This document shows, in pieces, positions 7,308-14,083 of a DNA stretch of 24,257 bases. A program made the translations under genes and the position numbers. Origin of the DNA: JBOGGX01 sp050744245 (lineage in GTDB: Bacteria; Actinomycetota; Acidimicrobiia; Acidimicrobiales; JBOGGX01). Within the stretch, counting starts at the first letter, position 1. Each line of letters starts with the position of its first letter. The stretch lies in contig JBOGGX010000030.1 of assembly GCA_050744245.1 (NCBI GenBank), positions 1 through 24,257 on the forward strand. The letters are read 5' to 3'. The notes under the pieces are model-generated. The model ran no database searches and had not been told where the DNA came from. It worked only from the letters and a program-made list of their open reading frames with translations.

Positions 7308-8216
7308 TCACGTGTGGACCTTCATGAACCGCTCGTTGAGGTCGCCCTCGTAGTAGAAGATGGCCCGCCCGATGTTGTCCTCGGTCCAGGTGATGGTCGG
7401 GAAGTCCGGGTCGGGCCGGTAGCCGCCGGTGAACACCTCGTTGCGGGTGCCCAACGGGTCGAAGAAGTAGATCGTGTTGCCGCGGGTGATGCCGTGCCGG
7501 GTCGGCCCCACGTCGATCGAGATGGCGTTGTGGGCCAGCACGTCGGCCGCCTGGCGCACCAGGTCCCAGCTGTCGAGCCAGAAGGCGAAGTGGTGCAGCC
7601 CGCCGTTGGGCCCGGAGACCACGGCCAGGTCGTGCGGCGAATGTGAGCGCTCGAGCCACACGCCGATCTGCTGGCCGTCGCCGTCGAGCAGCTGCTCGGT
7701 GAGACGGAACCCGAGCACGTCCACGTAGAAGCGGGTGGCCTCGGGCACCTCCTCTGCGGTGACGAGCACATGGTCCATGCGTGGTGGGGCGATGCCCCGC
7801 AGGCCGTCGGGGAACGGGAGCGGATCGACCGTCGGCAGGAGGCCACCCACCTTCCCGACCTCGTGGACCAGCTCCATGCTGTGACCAGACGGCGTGTCGA
7901 ACCGGATCGACTCCCCCTGGCCCACCTCCTCACCCCTCGCCACACGTCGGACTCTCATCCCCCACGCCTCGACCTTCGACTCGAGGTCGGCGAGGTCGTC
8001 CTCGGCCTCGACCTTGAACGTGAAGTGGTCGATGCCCACCCTCGGGGCGTACCGCATGGCGAGGGAGTGATGGTCGTCCTCGTCCCAACACTTGAAGAAC
8101 ACCCGACCATCGACCCGCTCGACCTCGAGCATCCCCAGCACGTCGGTGTAGTAGGCGGCGGCCAGATCGACGTCGGGCACGGTGATGTCGACGTGGCTCA
8201 ATCGCAGAACGCCCAC
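7308..8216 (-). CDS. Catechol 2,3-dioxygenase (XylE-type), first gene of the leftward unit
   Basis: A 302-residue extradiol dioxygenase. The iron ligands are visible as H149 in RMDHVLV, the histidine pair 208-209 in LHHFAFW, and E260 in TRNEVFTGGY. GPTRHGITRGNTIYFFDP and the ending GRAIFYYEGDLNERFMKV are very close to XylE and DmpB. The start is GTG 8216-8214 with an AGGGTG Shine-Dalgarno about 5 bases upstream. A 37-bp operator (8237-8273) lies 20 bases upstream, so this appears to be the promoter-proximal gene of the unit running down to 802. The product, 2-hydroxymuconic semialdehyde, is the substrate of the dehydrogenase at 15047-16497 and of the hydrolase at 8198-9114. In described ARO microcompartment loci an extradiol dioxygenase is the first enzyme of the pathway. 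Confidence 0.9.
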   Translation of the reverse strand: MGVLRLSHVDITVPDVDLAAAYYTDVLGMLEVERVDGRVFFKCWDEDDHHSLAMRYAPRVGIDHFTFKVEAEDDLADLESKVEAWGMRVRRVARGEEVGQGESIRFDTPSGHSMELVHEVGKVGGLLPTVDPLPFPDGLRGIAPPRMDHVLVTAEEVPEATRFYVDVLGFRLTEQLLDGDGQQIGVWLERSHSPHDLAVVSGPNGGLHHFAFWLDSWDLVRQAADVLAHNAISIDVGPTRHGITRGNTIYFFDPLGTRNEVFTGGYRPDPDFPTITWTEDNIGRAIFYYEGDLNERFMKVHT

Positions 8217-9114
8217 CCGGTCACCCTAACGTCGGCGTTCCGCATGCCGGGATTCTTTCCCTCATAGCGGAACGGCATCGGGGGCCCGAGCAGGAAGGCC
8301 GCGACGAGCTGGCCGAACCCGGCGTGCCTCTCGATCTGGGTCCAGTGGCCGCACCGCCCGAAGACGTGGAGCTGCGACCGGTCGATCAGCTCGTGCAGCC
8401 GATAGCTGGCCTGGACCGGGATGACCCGGTCGTCGCGTCCGTGGACGATCAGGGTCTCGTGGCCGATGCCTTTGATCTCGTCCTCGGGCGTCGACAGCGC
8501 ATCGACCCACCGTTGGCGGGCCGCCGGGACCATGGCCGAGTAGGCCTCCTGGACGCCCGGCTCGGTGCTGGCCCGGTAGCGAACCTCGGCCAGCTCGTCG
8601 GTGACGAGCGTGCGGTCGTGGGCCATGACGTCGAGGATCCCCCGCATGTTGTCGATCGACGGTGTGTAGCCCCACACCCGGTCGAGGCCATCGGTGATCG
8701 GGAACGGGACGCCGACCGCGCCCATGAGCACCAGCGCTCCGACCCGGTCGGGATGGCGGGCGGCGAAGGCGATCGCCAGGCCGCCCCCGAAGCTGTTGCC
8801 GACGAGGGACACCCGGTCGAGTCCCATGGCGTCGAGGAAGGCCGTCAGGTGGTCGAGCCAGAGCCGCATGCCGTACGGACCGGAAGGCTTGTCGCTGAAG
8901 CCGAAGCCGGCCGGGTCGGGCGCCACGACGTGGAAGCGTCGCTGAGCGCGGGGATGGTGAGCCGCCAGTTGGCGGAGGCGCTCACGCCCGGTCCGGAGCC
9001 GTGGAGCAGCACCACCGGTGCGCCCTCCCCCGCCTCCAGGACGTTGGTCCGTATGCCGCCGGCGTCGACGAACCGGCCGATCTCGGGGCGACCCTGGCCC
9101 TCGTTGGCGAGCAC
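8198..9114 (-). pseudogene. dmpD: 2-hydroxymuconic semialdehyde hydrolase-like alpha/beta hydrolase, frame broken
   Basis: Two overlapping frames together give one meta-cleavage hydrolase. The N-terminal part (GTG at 9114-9112) reads to VVLLHGSGPGVSASANWRL, the oxyanion-loop motif of this family. From about 8940 the next frame continues with FHVVAPDPAGFG, the nucleophile elbow GNSFGGG, the acid HGRDDRVI and the catalytic histidine CGHWTQIE. One missing base near 8939-8943 (for example GACCGC read as GACGC) accounts for the break. The intact enzyme would hydrolyse the C-C bond of ring-fission products, giving formate or acetate plus 2-hydroxypenta-2,4-dienoate. The last 20 or so residues run through operator B and overlap the dioxygenase start, so the tail is unusual. 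It may be a true pseudogene or a sequencing indel. Confidence 0.75.
8237..8273. promoter_or_regulatory. 37-bp inverted-repeat operator, copy B
   Basis: The element begins GTTCCGCATGCCGGG and ends CTCATAGCGGAAC. Outer arms GTTCCGC and GCGGAAC are perfect inverted repeats 23 bases apart, with a nested GGGA/TCCC inverted repeat inside. It matches copy C at 33 of 37 positions. It lies 20 bases upstream of the first catechol dioxygenase, where it would overlap the promoter. On the minus strand it also encodes part of the C-terminal tail of the alpha/beta hydrolase. Confidence 0.7.
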
Positions 9115-9116
9115 GG

Positions 9117-9392
9117 GTGCGAAGGGTAGCCAGACCCTCGGGGACCGGGCTCGGCTTCGGTCGCGGCAAACTCGGCACGTCCATCTCGTTAGATGACGAC
9201 GTTGCCGCCGAGGTCGAGCGTCTGCGGCGTGAACGAGGTATCGGCGCGAGCGAGGCGGTCAACCAACTCGTCCGGGCGGGGATGGCCAAGCCTCGACGGC
9301 GACCCCGCTACGAGCACCGCTCGGCCGATGTCGGTCTGAGGGTCGATGTCACCAACGTCGCGGCCGTCCTCGACGCGCTCGACAACGGCTGA
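9117..9392 (+). CDS. VapB-type ribbon-helix-helix antitoxin (start uncertain)
   Basis: The conserved part is TSISLDDDVAAEVERLRRE followed by SEAVNQLVRAGM, a short ribbon-helix-helix DNA-binding domain typical of small antitoxins of about 70 residues, and it ends at a TGA (9390-9392). The family normally starts Met-x-Thr/Ser-x-Ile-Ser-Leu, and at that place (9177-9179) the codon is ACG, not ATG. The nearest in-frame conventional start is GTG at 9117, almost touching the opposite hydrolase start, which gives about 20 extra residues. Either ACG or GTG is used, or the start has been lost. The PIN toxin begins 4 bases after the stop, the usual coupling in VapBC pairs. Confidence 0.6.
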   Translation: MRRVARPSGTGLGFGRGKLGTSISLDDDVAAEVERLRRERGIGASEAVNQLVRAGMAKPRRRPRYEHRSADVGLRVDVTNVAAVLDALDNG

Positions 9393-9396
9393 GACC

Positions 9397-9825
9397 GTGC
9401 TGCTCGACGCCAACATCCTGCTGTACGCCGTCGACCGGAGGAGTGCACACCACGAGCGGGCGGCCGAGTGGCTCGAAGCCGCGCTGAACGGAGGTCGTCT
9501 CGTCGGCTTGCCCTGGCAGACCATCGGCGCCTTCGTCCGCATCATCACCCATCCGCGGGTCAGCACCACCCCCCTCGACGCCGCGACCGCATGGGGCCAT
9601 GTCCAGTCCTGGCTCGACGCCGATCCGACCTGGATCCCATCGGCCACCGAACGGACCGCCGGCGTCTTCGCCGAGCTGACCGCGACCCACGCCATCACGG
9701 CCGACCTCGTGCCCGACGCCATGCTCTGTGCGCTCGCGCTCGAGCACGGCTTGGCGGTGGTGACCGCCGACACCGACTTCGCCCGGTTCCCCGAGATCCG
9801 CTGGACCAACCCGCTCTCGGACTGA
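9397..9825 (+). CDS. vapC: VapC-type PIN-domain ribonuclease toxin
   Basis: The start is taken at GTG 9397, giving about 142 residues that open with VLLDANILLYAVD, the first PIN-domain strand with its catalytic aspartate. Later acidic positions appear in TADLVPDAMLCALALEHG and in VTADTDFARFPEI, the conserved final part of the fold. VapC proteins are magnesium-dependent RNases that cut tRNA or rRNA and are held inactive by the RHH antitoxin encoded just upstream. Longer in-frame starts inside the antitoxin gene would give an unusual N-terminus. The pair sits between the hydrolase gene and the rightward catabolic unit and has no evident role in catabolism. Confidence 0.82.
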   Translation: MLLDANILLYAVDRRSAHHERAAEWLEAALNGGRLVGLPWQTIGAFVRIITHPRVSTTPLDAATAWGHVQSWLDADPTWIPSATERTAGVFAELTATHAITADLVPDAMLCALALEHGLAVVTADTDFARFPEIRWTNPLSD

Positions 9826-9829
9826 AAAT

Positions 9830-9866
9830 GTTCCGCATACCGGGATCATTTCCCTTATAGCGGAAC
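9830..9866. promoter_or_regulatory. 37-bp inverted-repeat operator, copy C
   Basis: The element begins GTTCCGCATACCGGG and ends CTTATAGCGGAAC, with outer arms GTTCCGC/GCGGAAC and an inner GGGA/TCCC pair. It lies 21 bases upstream of the GTG at 9888, nearly the same distance as copy B from its gene. It begins 5 bases after the VapC stop. The IclR gene is the second gene of the unit it precedes, so autoregulation of the rightward unit and control of the leftward unit by the same protein is the simplest model. Confidence 0.7.
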
Positions 9867-9887
9867 AGGGGCTGGTAGGGTGCGGGC

Positions 9888-10574
9888 GTGCCCCAGGCCA
9901 CCACCGGAGCGCCCGAGGCGATGCGCCTGGCGATGCGAGACTACGTCCGGGCCGTGCATGCCGCCTACCTCGAGCAGGCGCGGCTGCTGCCATCGGGAGC
10001 GCAGGGCCGGCTGCCGCTCCTGGACGCTGCGACCTTCACCGTTGTCGCCGCGGGCGCCCGCAACCTCCACGTCATCGCCACCCACGATCGCCTCGGCCCT
10101 CCACTGGGCCAGGAGGTCGAGCTCACCGACGAGCTCGCTCCGCTGGGCTGGGCGCTGCGGTTCTTCGACCCGGTGGTGCTGCCCGCGCTCGGCCTGATCG
10201 AGGAGTCGGCCGGGCCGGCCACCGAGCGGGTGCGGCGGACCCTCGGCATCTCGACCCACGTCTACCACCTCGTCGTCGAGCCCGGCGCCGAGCTCGGCCC
10301 GCATCACGCCGGCCACGCCGGGGCGGGGTTGGCCAACGCCCACGGCGCCGAGGCCCGCGACTTCGACGCGATTCGGCACCGGCTTCCCGGCCAGGAGGCG
10401 GTCGTCGACGAGATCGAGGGGGCGGCCCGGGCCGGTCTGGCGCGGGCGTCGGCCCTGCTCGCCCGCGAGCTGGTCCCCTGGGACGAGAAGGTCGCCCGGC
10501 TGGCGTCCGAACCCCACCCCGCCCCGGTCGAGGTGCGGCGGGCGCTGCTGGCCGCGGTGCGGAAGGGCGAGTAA
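9888..10574 (+). CDS. Conserved-looking protein of unknown function, first gene of the rightward unit
   Basis: A 228-residue protein starting at GTG 9888, three bases before the IclR gene in the same unit. I recognise no family. It is soluble and alanine-rich, without signal peptide or membrane segment. It has a helical first half containing LAMRDYVRAVHAAYLEQ, a central region with LGWALRFFDPVVLPALGL, and then HVYHLVVEPGAEL followed by a histidine-rich stretch (GPHHAGHAGAGLANAHG). Base composition matches the catabolic genes. Since it lies directly behind operator C and ahead of the regulator, it is probably part of the aromatic regulon; it could be a substrate-handling or microcompartment-associated protein, but nothing in the sequence decides this. 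Confidence 0.65.
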   Translation: MPQATTGAPEAMRLAMRDYVRAVHAAYLEQARLLPSGAQGRLPLLDAATFTVVAAGARNLHVIATHDRLGPPLGQEVELTDELAPLGWALRFFDPVVLPALGLIEESAGPATERVRRTLGISTHVYHLVVEPGAELGPHHAGHAGAGLANAHGAEARDFDAIRHRLPGQEAVVDEIEGAARAGLARASALLARELVPWDEKVARLASEPHPAPVEVRRALLAAVRKGE

Positions 10575-10576
10575 GC

Positions 10577-11356
10577 GTGGGGACGGAGCGCGAGCTGCTG
10601 TCGTCGGTGCGCAACGCGGCCCGCCTCCTCAAGCAGTTCACCACCCACGACCGCGAGCTGGGCGTGTCGGAGCTGGCCCGCCGGCTCGACGTGGGGAAGT
10701 CGACGGTCCACCGGCTCCTGTCGACCCTGGCGGGCGAGGGCTTCCTCGAACAGGACGCCGAGTCGGGCAAGTACCGCCTCGGGCTGGTCGTCTACGACCT
10801 CGGGGCCGCGGTGGCGGTGCACATGGACCTGCACGAGGCCGTGCTTCCGCCGATGGAGCGGCTGCGCAACGCCACCGGGGAGACGGTGCACACGGCCGTG
10901 CTCGACGGGCGGGAAGTCGTCTACGTCGAGCGGCTCGACAGCCCCAACACGCTCCGCCTCTTCCTCGACGTCGGCCGGCGCAACTGGGCCCACTGCACGG
11001 GCACAGGCAAGGCCCTGCTGGCGTTCCTTCCCGAGCCCCAGCTGGACCGGCTGCTCAAGGGTTGGAGGCTGCCGCAGAAGACGCCCCACACCATCACCGA
11101 CGTGCAGCTGCTCCGCAAGGAGCTCAAGGAGACCCACCGGCGCGGCTACGCCCAGAACATGAACGAGTCGGAGATGGGCGTGCTCTCGGTGGCCGCCCCC
11201 ATCCGCGACGGCAGCGGCCGGGTGCGGGCCGCGGTCAGCGTCGCCGGGCCGGCGCCCCGCATGGACCCGATCATGGACCAGTTCATCGCCGGGGTGTTGG
11301 AGGCGGCGGCCAGCGCCTCGCGGCGGCTGGGCTTCCGAGGGAGCATGCGCCCGTGA
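10577..11356 (+). CDS. IclR-family transcriptional regulator
   Basis: A 259-residue protein starting at GTG 10577. Residues 10-75 form the winged helix-turn-helix (SVRNAARLLKQF, GVSELARRLDVGKSTVHRLL, YRLGLVVYDLG), and the rest is the IclR effector-binding domain, including HTAVLDGREVVYVERL, CTGTGKALLAF and a late MGVLSVAAPI strand. IclR proteins of this type commonly control aromatic catabolism and respond to a pathway substrate or intermediate. It lies at the head of the lower-pathway genes and overlaps the hydratase by 4 bases (GTGA). Three matching inverted-repeat elements at 740-776, 8237-8273 and 9830-9866 are its likely binding sites. Whether it activates or represses cannot be told from sequence. 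Confidence 0.92.
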   Translation: MGTERELLSSVRNAARLLKQFTTHDRELGVSELARRLDVGKSTVHRLLSTLAGEGFLEQDAESGKYRLGLVVYDLGAAVAVHMDLHEAVLPPMERLRNATGETVHTAVLDGREVVYVERLDSPNTLRLFLDVGRRNWAHCTGTGKALLAFLPEPQLDRLLKGWRLPQKTPHTITDVQLLRKELKETHRRGYAQNMNESEMGVLSVAAPIRDGSGRVRAAVSVAGPAPRMDPIMDQFIAGVLEAAASASRRLGFRGSMRP

Positions 11357-12129
11357 CCGACCACCGGGCCGTCGCCGAGGCCCTCTTCGCCGCCCGCCGT
11401 GACCGGGCGCCGATCGCCCCGCTCACCGACGCCGCCCCTTCGCTCACCGCGGCCGACGGGTACGCCATCCAGCAGGAGCTGGTCCGGTTGCTGCTGGGCG
11501 ACGGAGGTTCGATCGTCGGCTACAAGCTGGGCCTCACGTCCAAACCCATGCAGCAGCTCATCGGGGTCGACCAACCCGACTACGGGCCCGTCCTGTCGAC
11601 CGCGATCTTCGACGACGGCGCCCGGATCGACCTGGGGCCGTACATCCAGCCCAAGGCCGAAGCCGAGATCGCCATCGTGCTCGACCGCCCGCTCCGGGGG
11701 CCGGGGGTATCGGCCATGCAGGCGGCGCAGGCGACACGGGGGGCGGTGGCCGCCATCGAGCTCGTCGATTCGCGCATCGTCGACTGGAAGATCAAGCTGG
11801 TCGACACCATCGCCGATCTGGCCTCGTCGGCCGCGGTCATCCTCGGCGACAGGGTGGTGCCGCTCGACGATTGCGACCTCCGCCTGTGCGGCATGGTCAT
11901 CAGTCGCAACGGCGCCACCGTGGCCACGGGCGCGGGGGCCGCCGCCCTCGGCAGCCCGGTCCGCGCCGTGGCCTGGCTGGCCAACACGCTGGCCGAGTTC
12001 GACGTCACCCTCGAGCCCGGCCACTTCGTCATGACCGGGGCGCTGCATGCCGCCTTTCCCGTCGAACCCGGCGATGTGGTGCTGGCCGAGTTCGATCGGC
12101 TTGGCCGGCTCACGGTCACCTTCCACTAA
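11353..12129 (+). CDS. dmpE: 2-oxopent-4-enoate (2-keto-4-pentenoate) hydratase
   Basis: A 258-residue protein starting at GTG 11353, overlapping the IclR stop by 4 bases. It belongs to the MhpD/DmpE hydratase-decarboxylase family: GYKLGLTSKPMQ, YGPVLSTAIFDDG, PKAEAEIAIVLDRPL (metal-binding acidic residues), AIELVDSRIVDWKIKLVDTI, and the end LEPGHFVMTGALHAAFPVEPGD. It adds water to 2-hydroxypenta-2,4-dienoate to give 4-hydroxy-2-oxovalerate, the aldolase substrate. The related gene at 14070-14816 is the decarboxylase; assignment of the two is by position, and this one groups with the dehydrogenase and aldolase. They usually form a hydratase-decarboxylase complex in catechol meta pathways. Confidence 0.87.
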   Translation: MTDHRAVAEALFAARRDRAPIAPLTDAAPSLTAADGYAIQQELVRLLLGDGGSIVGYKLGLTSKPMQQLIGVDQPDYGPVLSTAIFDDGARIDLGPYIQPKAEAEIAIVLDRPLRGPGVSAMQAAQATRGAVAAIELVDSRIVDWKIKLVDTIADLASSAAVILGDRVVPLDDCDLRLCGMVISRNGATVATGAGAAALGSPVRAVAWLANTLAEFDVTLEPGHFVMTGALHAAFPVEPGDVVLAEFDRLGRLTVTFH

Positions 12130-12137
12130 GGACGATC

Positions 12138-13049
12138 ATGGACAAGACGCGGTGCGCCATCGTCGGGTCGGGCAACATCGCCACAGACCTCCTGTACAAG
12201 CTCCGACGCAGCCAGCGCCTCGAGGTGGGCGCCGTGGTCGGGATCGACCCGGCGTCCGACGGGCTGCGCCGGGCCAGGGAGCTCGGCGTCGACACCTCCG
12301 CCGAGGGCGCCGACTGGCTGCTCGAGCGGGCGGGCGACTTCGCCATCGTCTTCGAGGCGACCTCGGCCCGCGTCCACGGTCAGAACGCTCCCCGCTACCA
12401 GGCGGCGGGGCTCCAGGCCGTCGACCTGACGCCGGCCAAGGTCGGCCCGGCCGCCGTCCCGCCGGTCAACCTCGGCCAGCACCACGACGCACCGAACGTC
12501 AACCTCATCACCTGTGGGGGCCAGGCCACGGTCCCGATGGTCCACGCCGTGGCGCGGGTCGCCCGCGTCCCCTACGCCGAGATCGTGTCGACCGTGGCCT
12601 CGCGGTCGGCCGGGCCCGGCACCCGCCAGAACATCGACGAGTTCACCAAGACCACCTCGGCCTCGCTCGTCGAGCTCGGCGGCGCCGAGCACGGCAAGGC
12701 CATCATCGTCCTCAACCCGGCCGAGCCGCCGATCCTCATGCGCAACACGGTGTTCTGCGCCCTGGCCGACGGCTACGACGAGGACGCCATCGCCCGCTCC
12801 ATCGACGACATGGTGGCCGAGGTGGCGAGCTACGTGCCCGGCTACCGGCTGAAGTCAGACCCCATGTTCGAGACCGAAGTGTTCGGCACGCCGGGCGGGG
12901 TGGTGCCGGCCCGGGTCGTCGTGCTCCTCGAGGTGGAGGGGGCCGGCGACTACCTCCCGAGCTACGCCGGCAACCTCGACATCATGACGGCCTCGGCCGT
13001 GAGGGTCGGCGAGGACCTGGCCCGGGCCCGGCAGGCGGTGCTCTCGTGA
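12138..13049 (+). CDS. dmpF: Acetaldehyde dehydrogenase (acylating)
   Basis: A 303-residue protein starting at ATG 12138, eight bases after the hydratase stop. The N-terminal Rossmann motif is CAIVGSGNIATDL, and the catalytic cysteine is C126 in NLITCGGQATVP. EIVSTVASRSAGPGTRQNIDEFT and the C-terminal GNLDIMTASAV follow the DmpF/BphJ/MhpF family closely, and the length is normal. It converts acetaldehyde, NAD+ and CoA to acetyl-CoA and works as a complex with the aldolase encoded next, which passes acetaldehyde through an internal channel. The aldolase gene begins inside its stop codon (GTGA overlap), consistent with tight co-production. Confidence 0.95.
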   Translation: MDKTRCAIVGSGNIATDLLYKLRRSQRLEVGAVVGIDPASDGLRRARELGVDTSAEGADWLLERAGDFAIVFEATSARVHGQNAPRYQAAGLQAVDLTPAKVGPAAVPPVNLGQHHDAPNVNLITCGGQATVPMVHAVARVARVPYAEIVSTVASRSAGPGTRQNIDEFTKTTSASLVELGGAEHGKAIIVLNPAEPPILMRNTVFCALADGYDEDAIARSIDDMVAEVASYVPGYRLKSDPMFETEVFGTPGGVVPARVVVLLEVEGAGDYLPSYAGNLDIMTASAVRVGEDLARARQAVLS

Positions 13050-14083
13050 CGGGCGGGCCGAGCTTCCGGCTGACGGATTCGACCCTACGCGACGGCTCCC
13101 ACGCCGTGGCCCACCAGTTCACCGAGGACCAGGTGCGGACGGTGGTGGCCGCCCTCGATGCCGCCGGTGTCCCCGTCATCGAGGTCAGCCACGGCGACGG
13201 GCTCGGCGGCTCGTCGTTCAACTACGGCTTCAGCCACACCGACGAGATGCTCCTGCTGCGGGTGGCGGTGGAGACCGCCCGGCAGGCGAATATCGCGGTG
13301 CTGATGCTGCCGGGCATCGGCATCAGGGAGGACCTCCGCCGGGCCCACGAGGTGGGAGCGAGCGTGGCCAGGATCGCCACCCACTGCACCGAGGCCGACA
13401 TCTCCCAGCAGCACATCGGCCTGGCCAAGGAGCTCGGCATGGAGGCCGTCGGATTCCTGATGATGGCCCACATGATCGAGCCCGAGGTCCTCCTTGGGCA
13501 GGCCCGGCTCATGGAGTCGTACGGGGCCGACTGCGTGTACGTGGTCGACTCGGCCGGCGCCATGACCATCGACGACGCCCGGCGGCGGGTGGCCGCCCTC
13601 AAGGACGGCCTTACCACCCAGGTCGGCCTGCACGCCCACAACAACCTGTCGCTGGCCGTGGCCAACTCGCTGGCCGCGCTCGACGAGGGCGCCGACCAGA
13701 TCGACGGCTGCACCACCGGTCTCGGGGCCGGTGCCGGCAACAACCCGACCGAGATCTTCATCGCCGCCTGTGAGAAGACGGGCATCGAGACGGGCATCGA
13801 CCCGCTCCGCGTGATGGACGCGGCCCAGGACGCGGTGCGACCCATCCGGCCCGACCAGGGGGTGATCGACCGGGACGGCCTGCTGCTCGGCTACGCCGGG
13901 GTGTACGGCTCGTTCCTCCTCCACGCCAAGCGGGCCGCCGGCCGCTACGGCGTCGACACCAAGGACATCCTGTTGGAGCTGGGTCGGCGCCGGGTCGTCG
14001 GGGGCCAGGAGGACATGATCATCGACGTGGCCGTCGAACTGGCCCGCGCCCGCCAGAAGGAGCCGATCGGTGAGCCTGGCTGA
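13046..14083 (+). CDS. dmpG: 4-hydroxy-2-oxovalerate aldolase
   Basis: A 345-residue protein from GTG 13046. It opens with LTDSTLRDGSHAVAHQF, the DxTLRDG motif of the HMGL-like TIM-barrel family, with the metal-binding aspartate. GLHAHNN near residue 190 gives the metal-binding histidines, and CTTGLGAGAGNNPTE supports the active site. A C-terminal DmpG communication domain (about 280-345) contains LLLGYAGVYGSFLLHAKRAA. It cleaves 4-hydroxy-2-oxovalerate to pyruvate and acetaldehyde and pairs with the preceding dehydrogenase. The gene overlaps the decarboxylase start by 14 bases. Confidence 0.95.
   Translation: MTGGPSFRLTDSTLRDGSHAVAHQFTEDQVRTVVAALDAAGVPVIEVSHGDGLGGSSFNYGFSHTDEMLLLRVAVETARQANIAVLMLPGIGIREDLRRAHEVGASVARIATHCTEADISQQHIGLAKELGMEAVGFLMMAHMIEPEVLLGQARLMESYGADCVYVVDSAGAMTIDDARRRVAALKDGLTTQVGLHAHNNLSLAVANSLAALDEGADQIDGCTTGLGAGAGNNPTEIFIAACEKTGIETGIDPLRVMDAAQDAVRPIRPDQGVIDRDGLLLGYAGVYGSFLLHAKRAAGRYGVDTKDILLELGRRRVVGGQEDMIIDVAVELARARQKEPIGEPG

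Noticed and set aside
8237..9866. The 37-bp repeats as CRISPR repeats, transposon ends or attachment sites
   Set aside because: There are only three copies, widely spaced and without spacer regularity. Two flank a hydrolase and a toxin-antitoxin pair in the same orientation, but the third copy and the constant 20-35 base distance to gene starts fit operators better.
12047..14083. A dehydrogenase-aldolase fusion of 678 residues
   Set aside because: The first 330 residues are the wrong frame of the dehydrogenase gene; the aldolase begins at GTG 13046.
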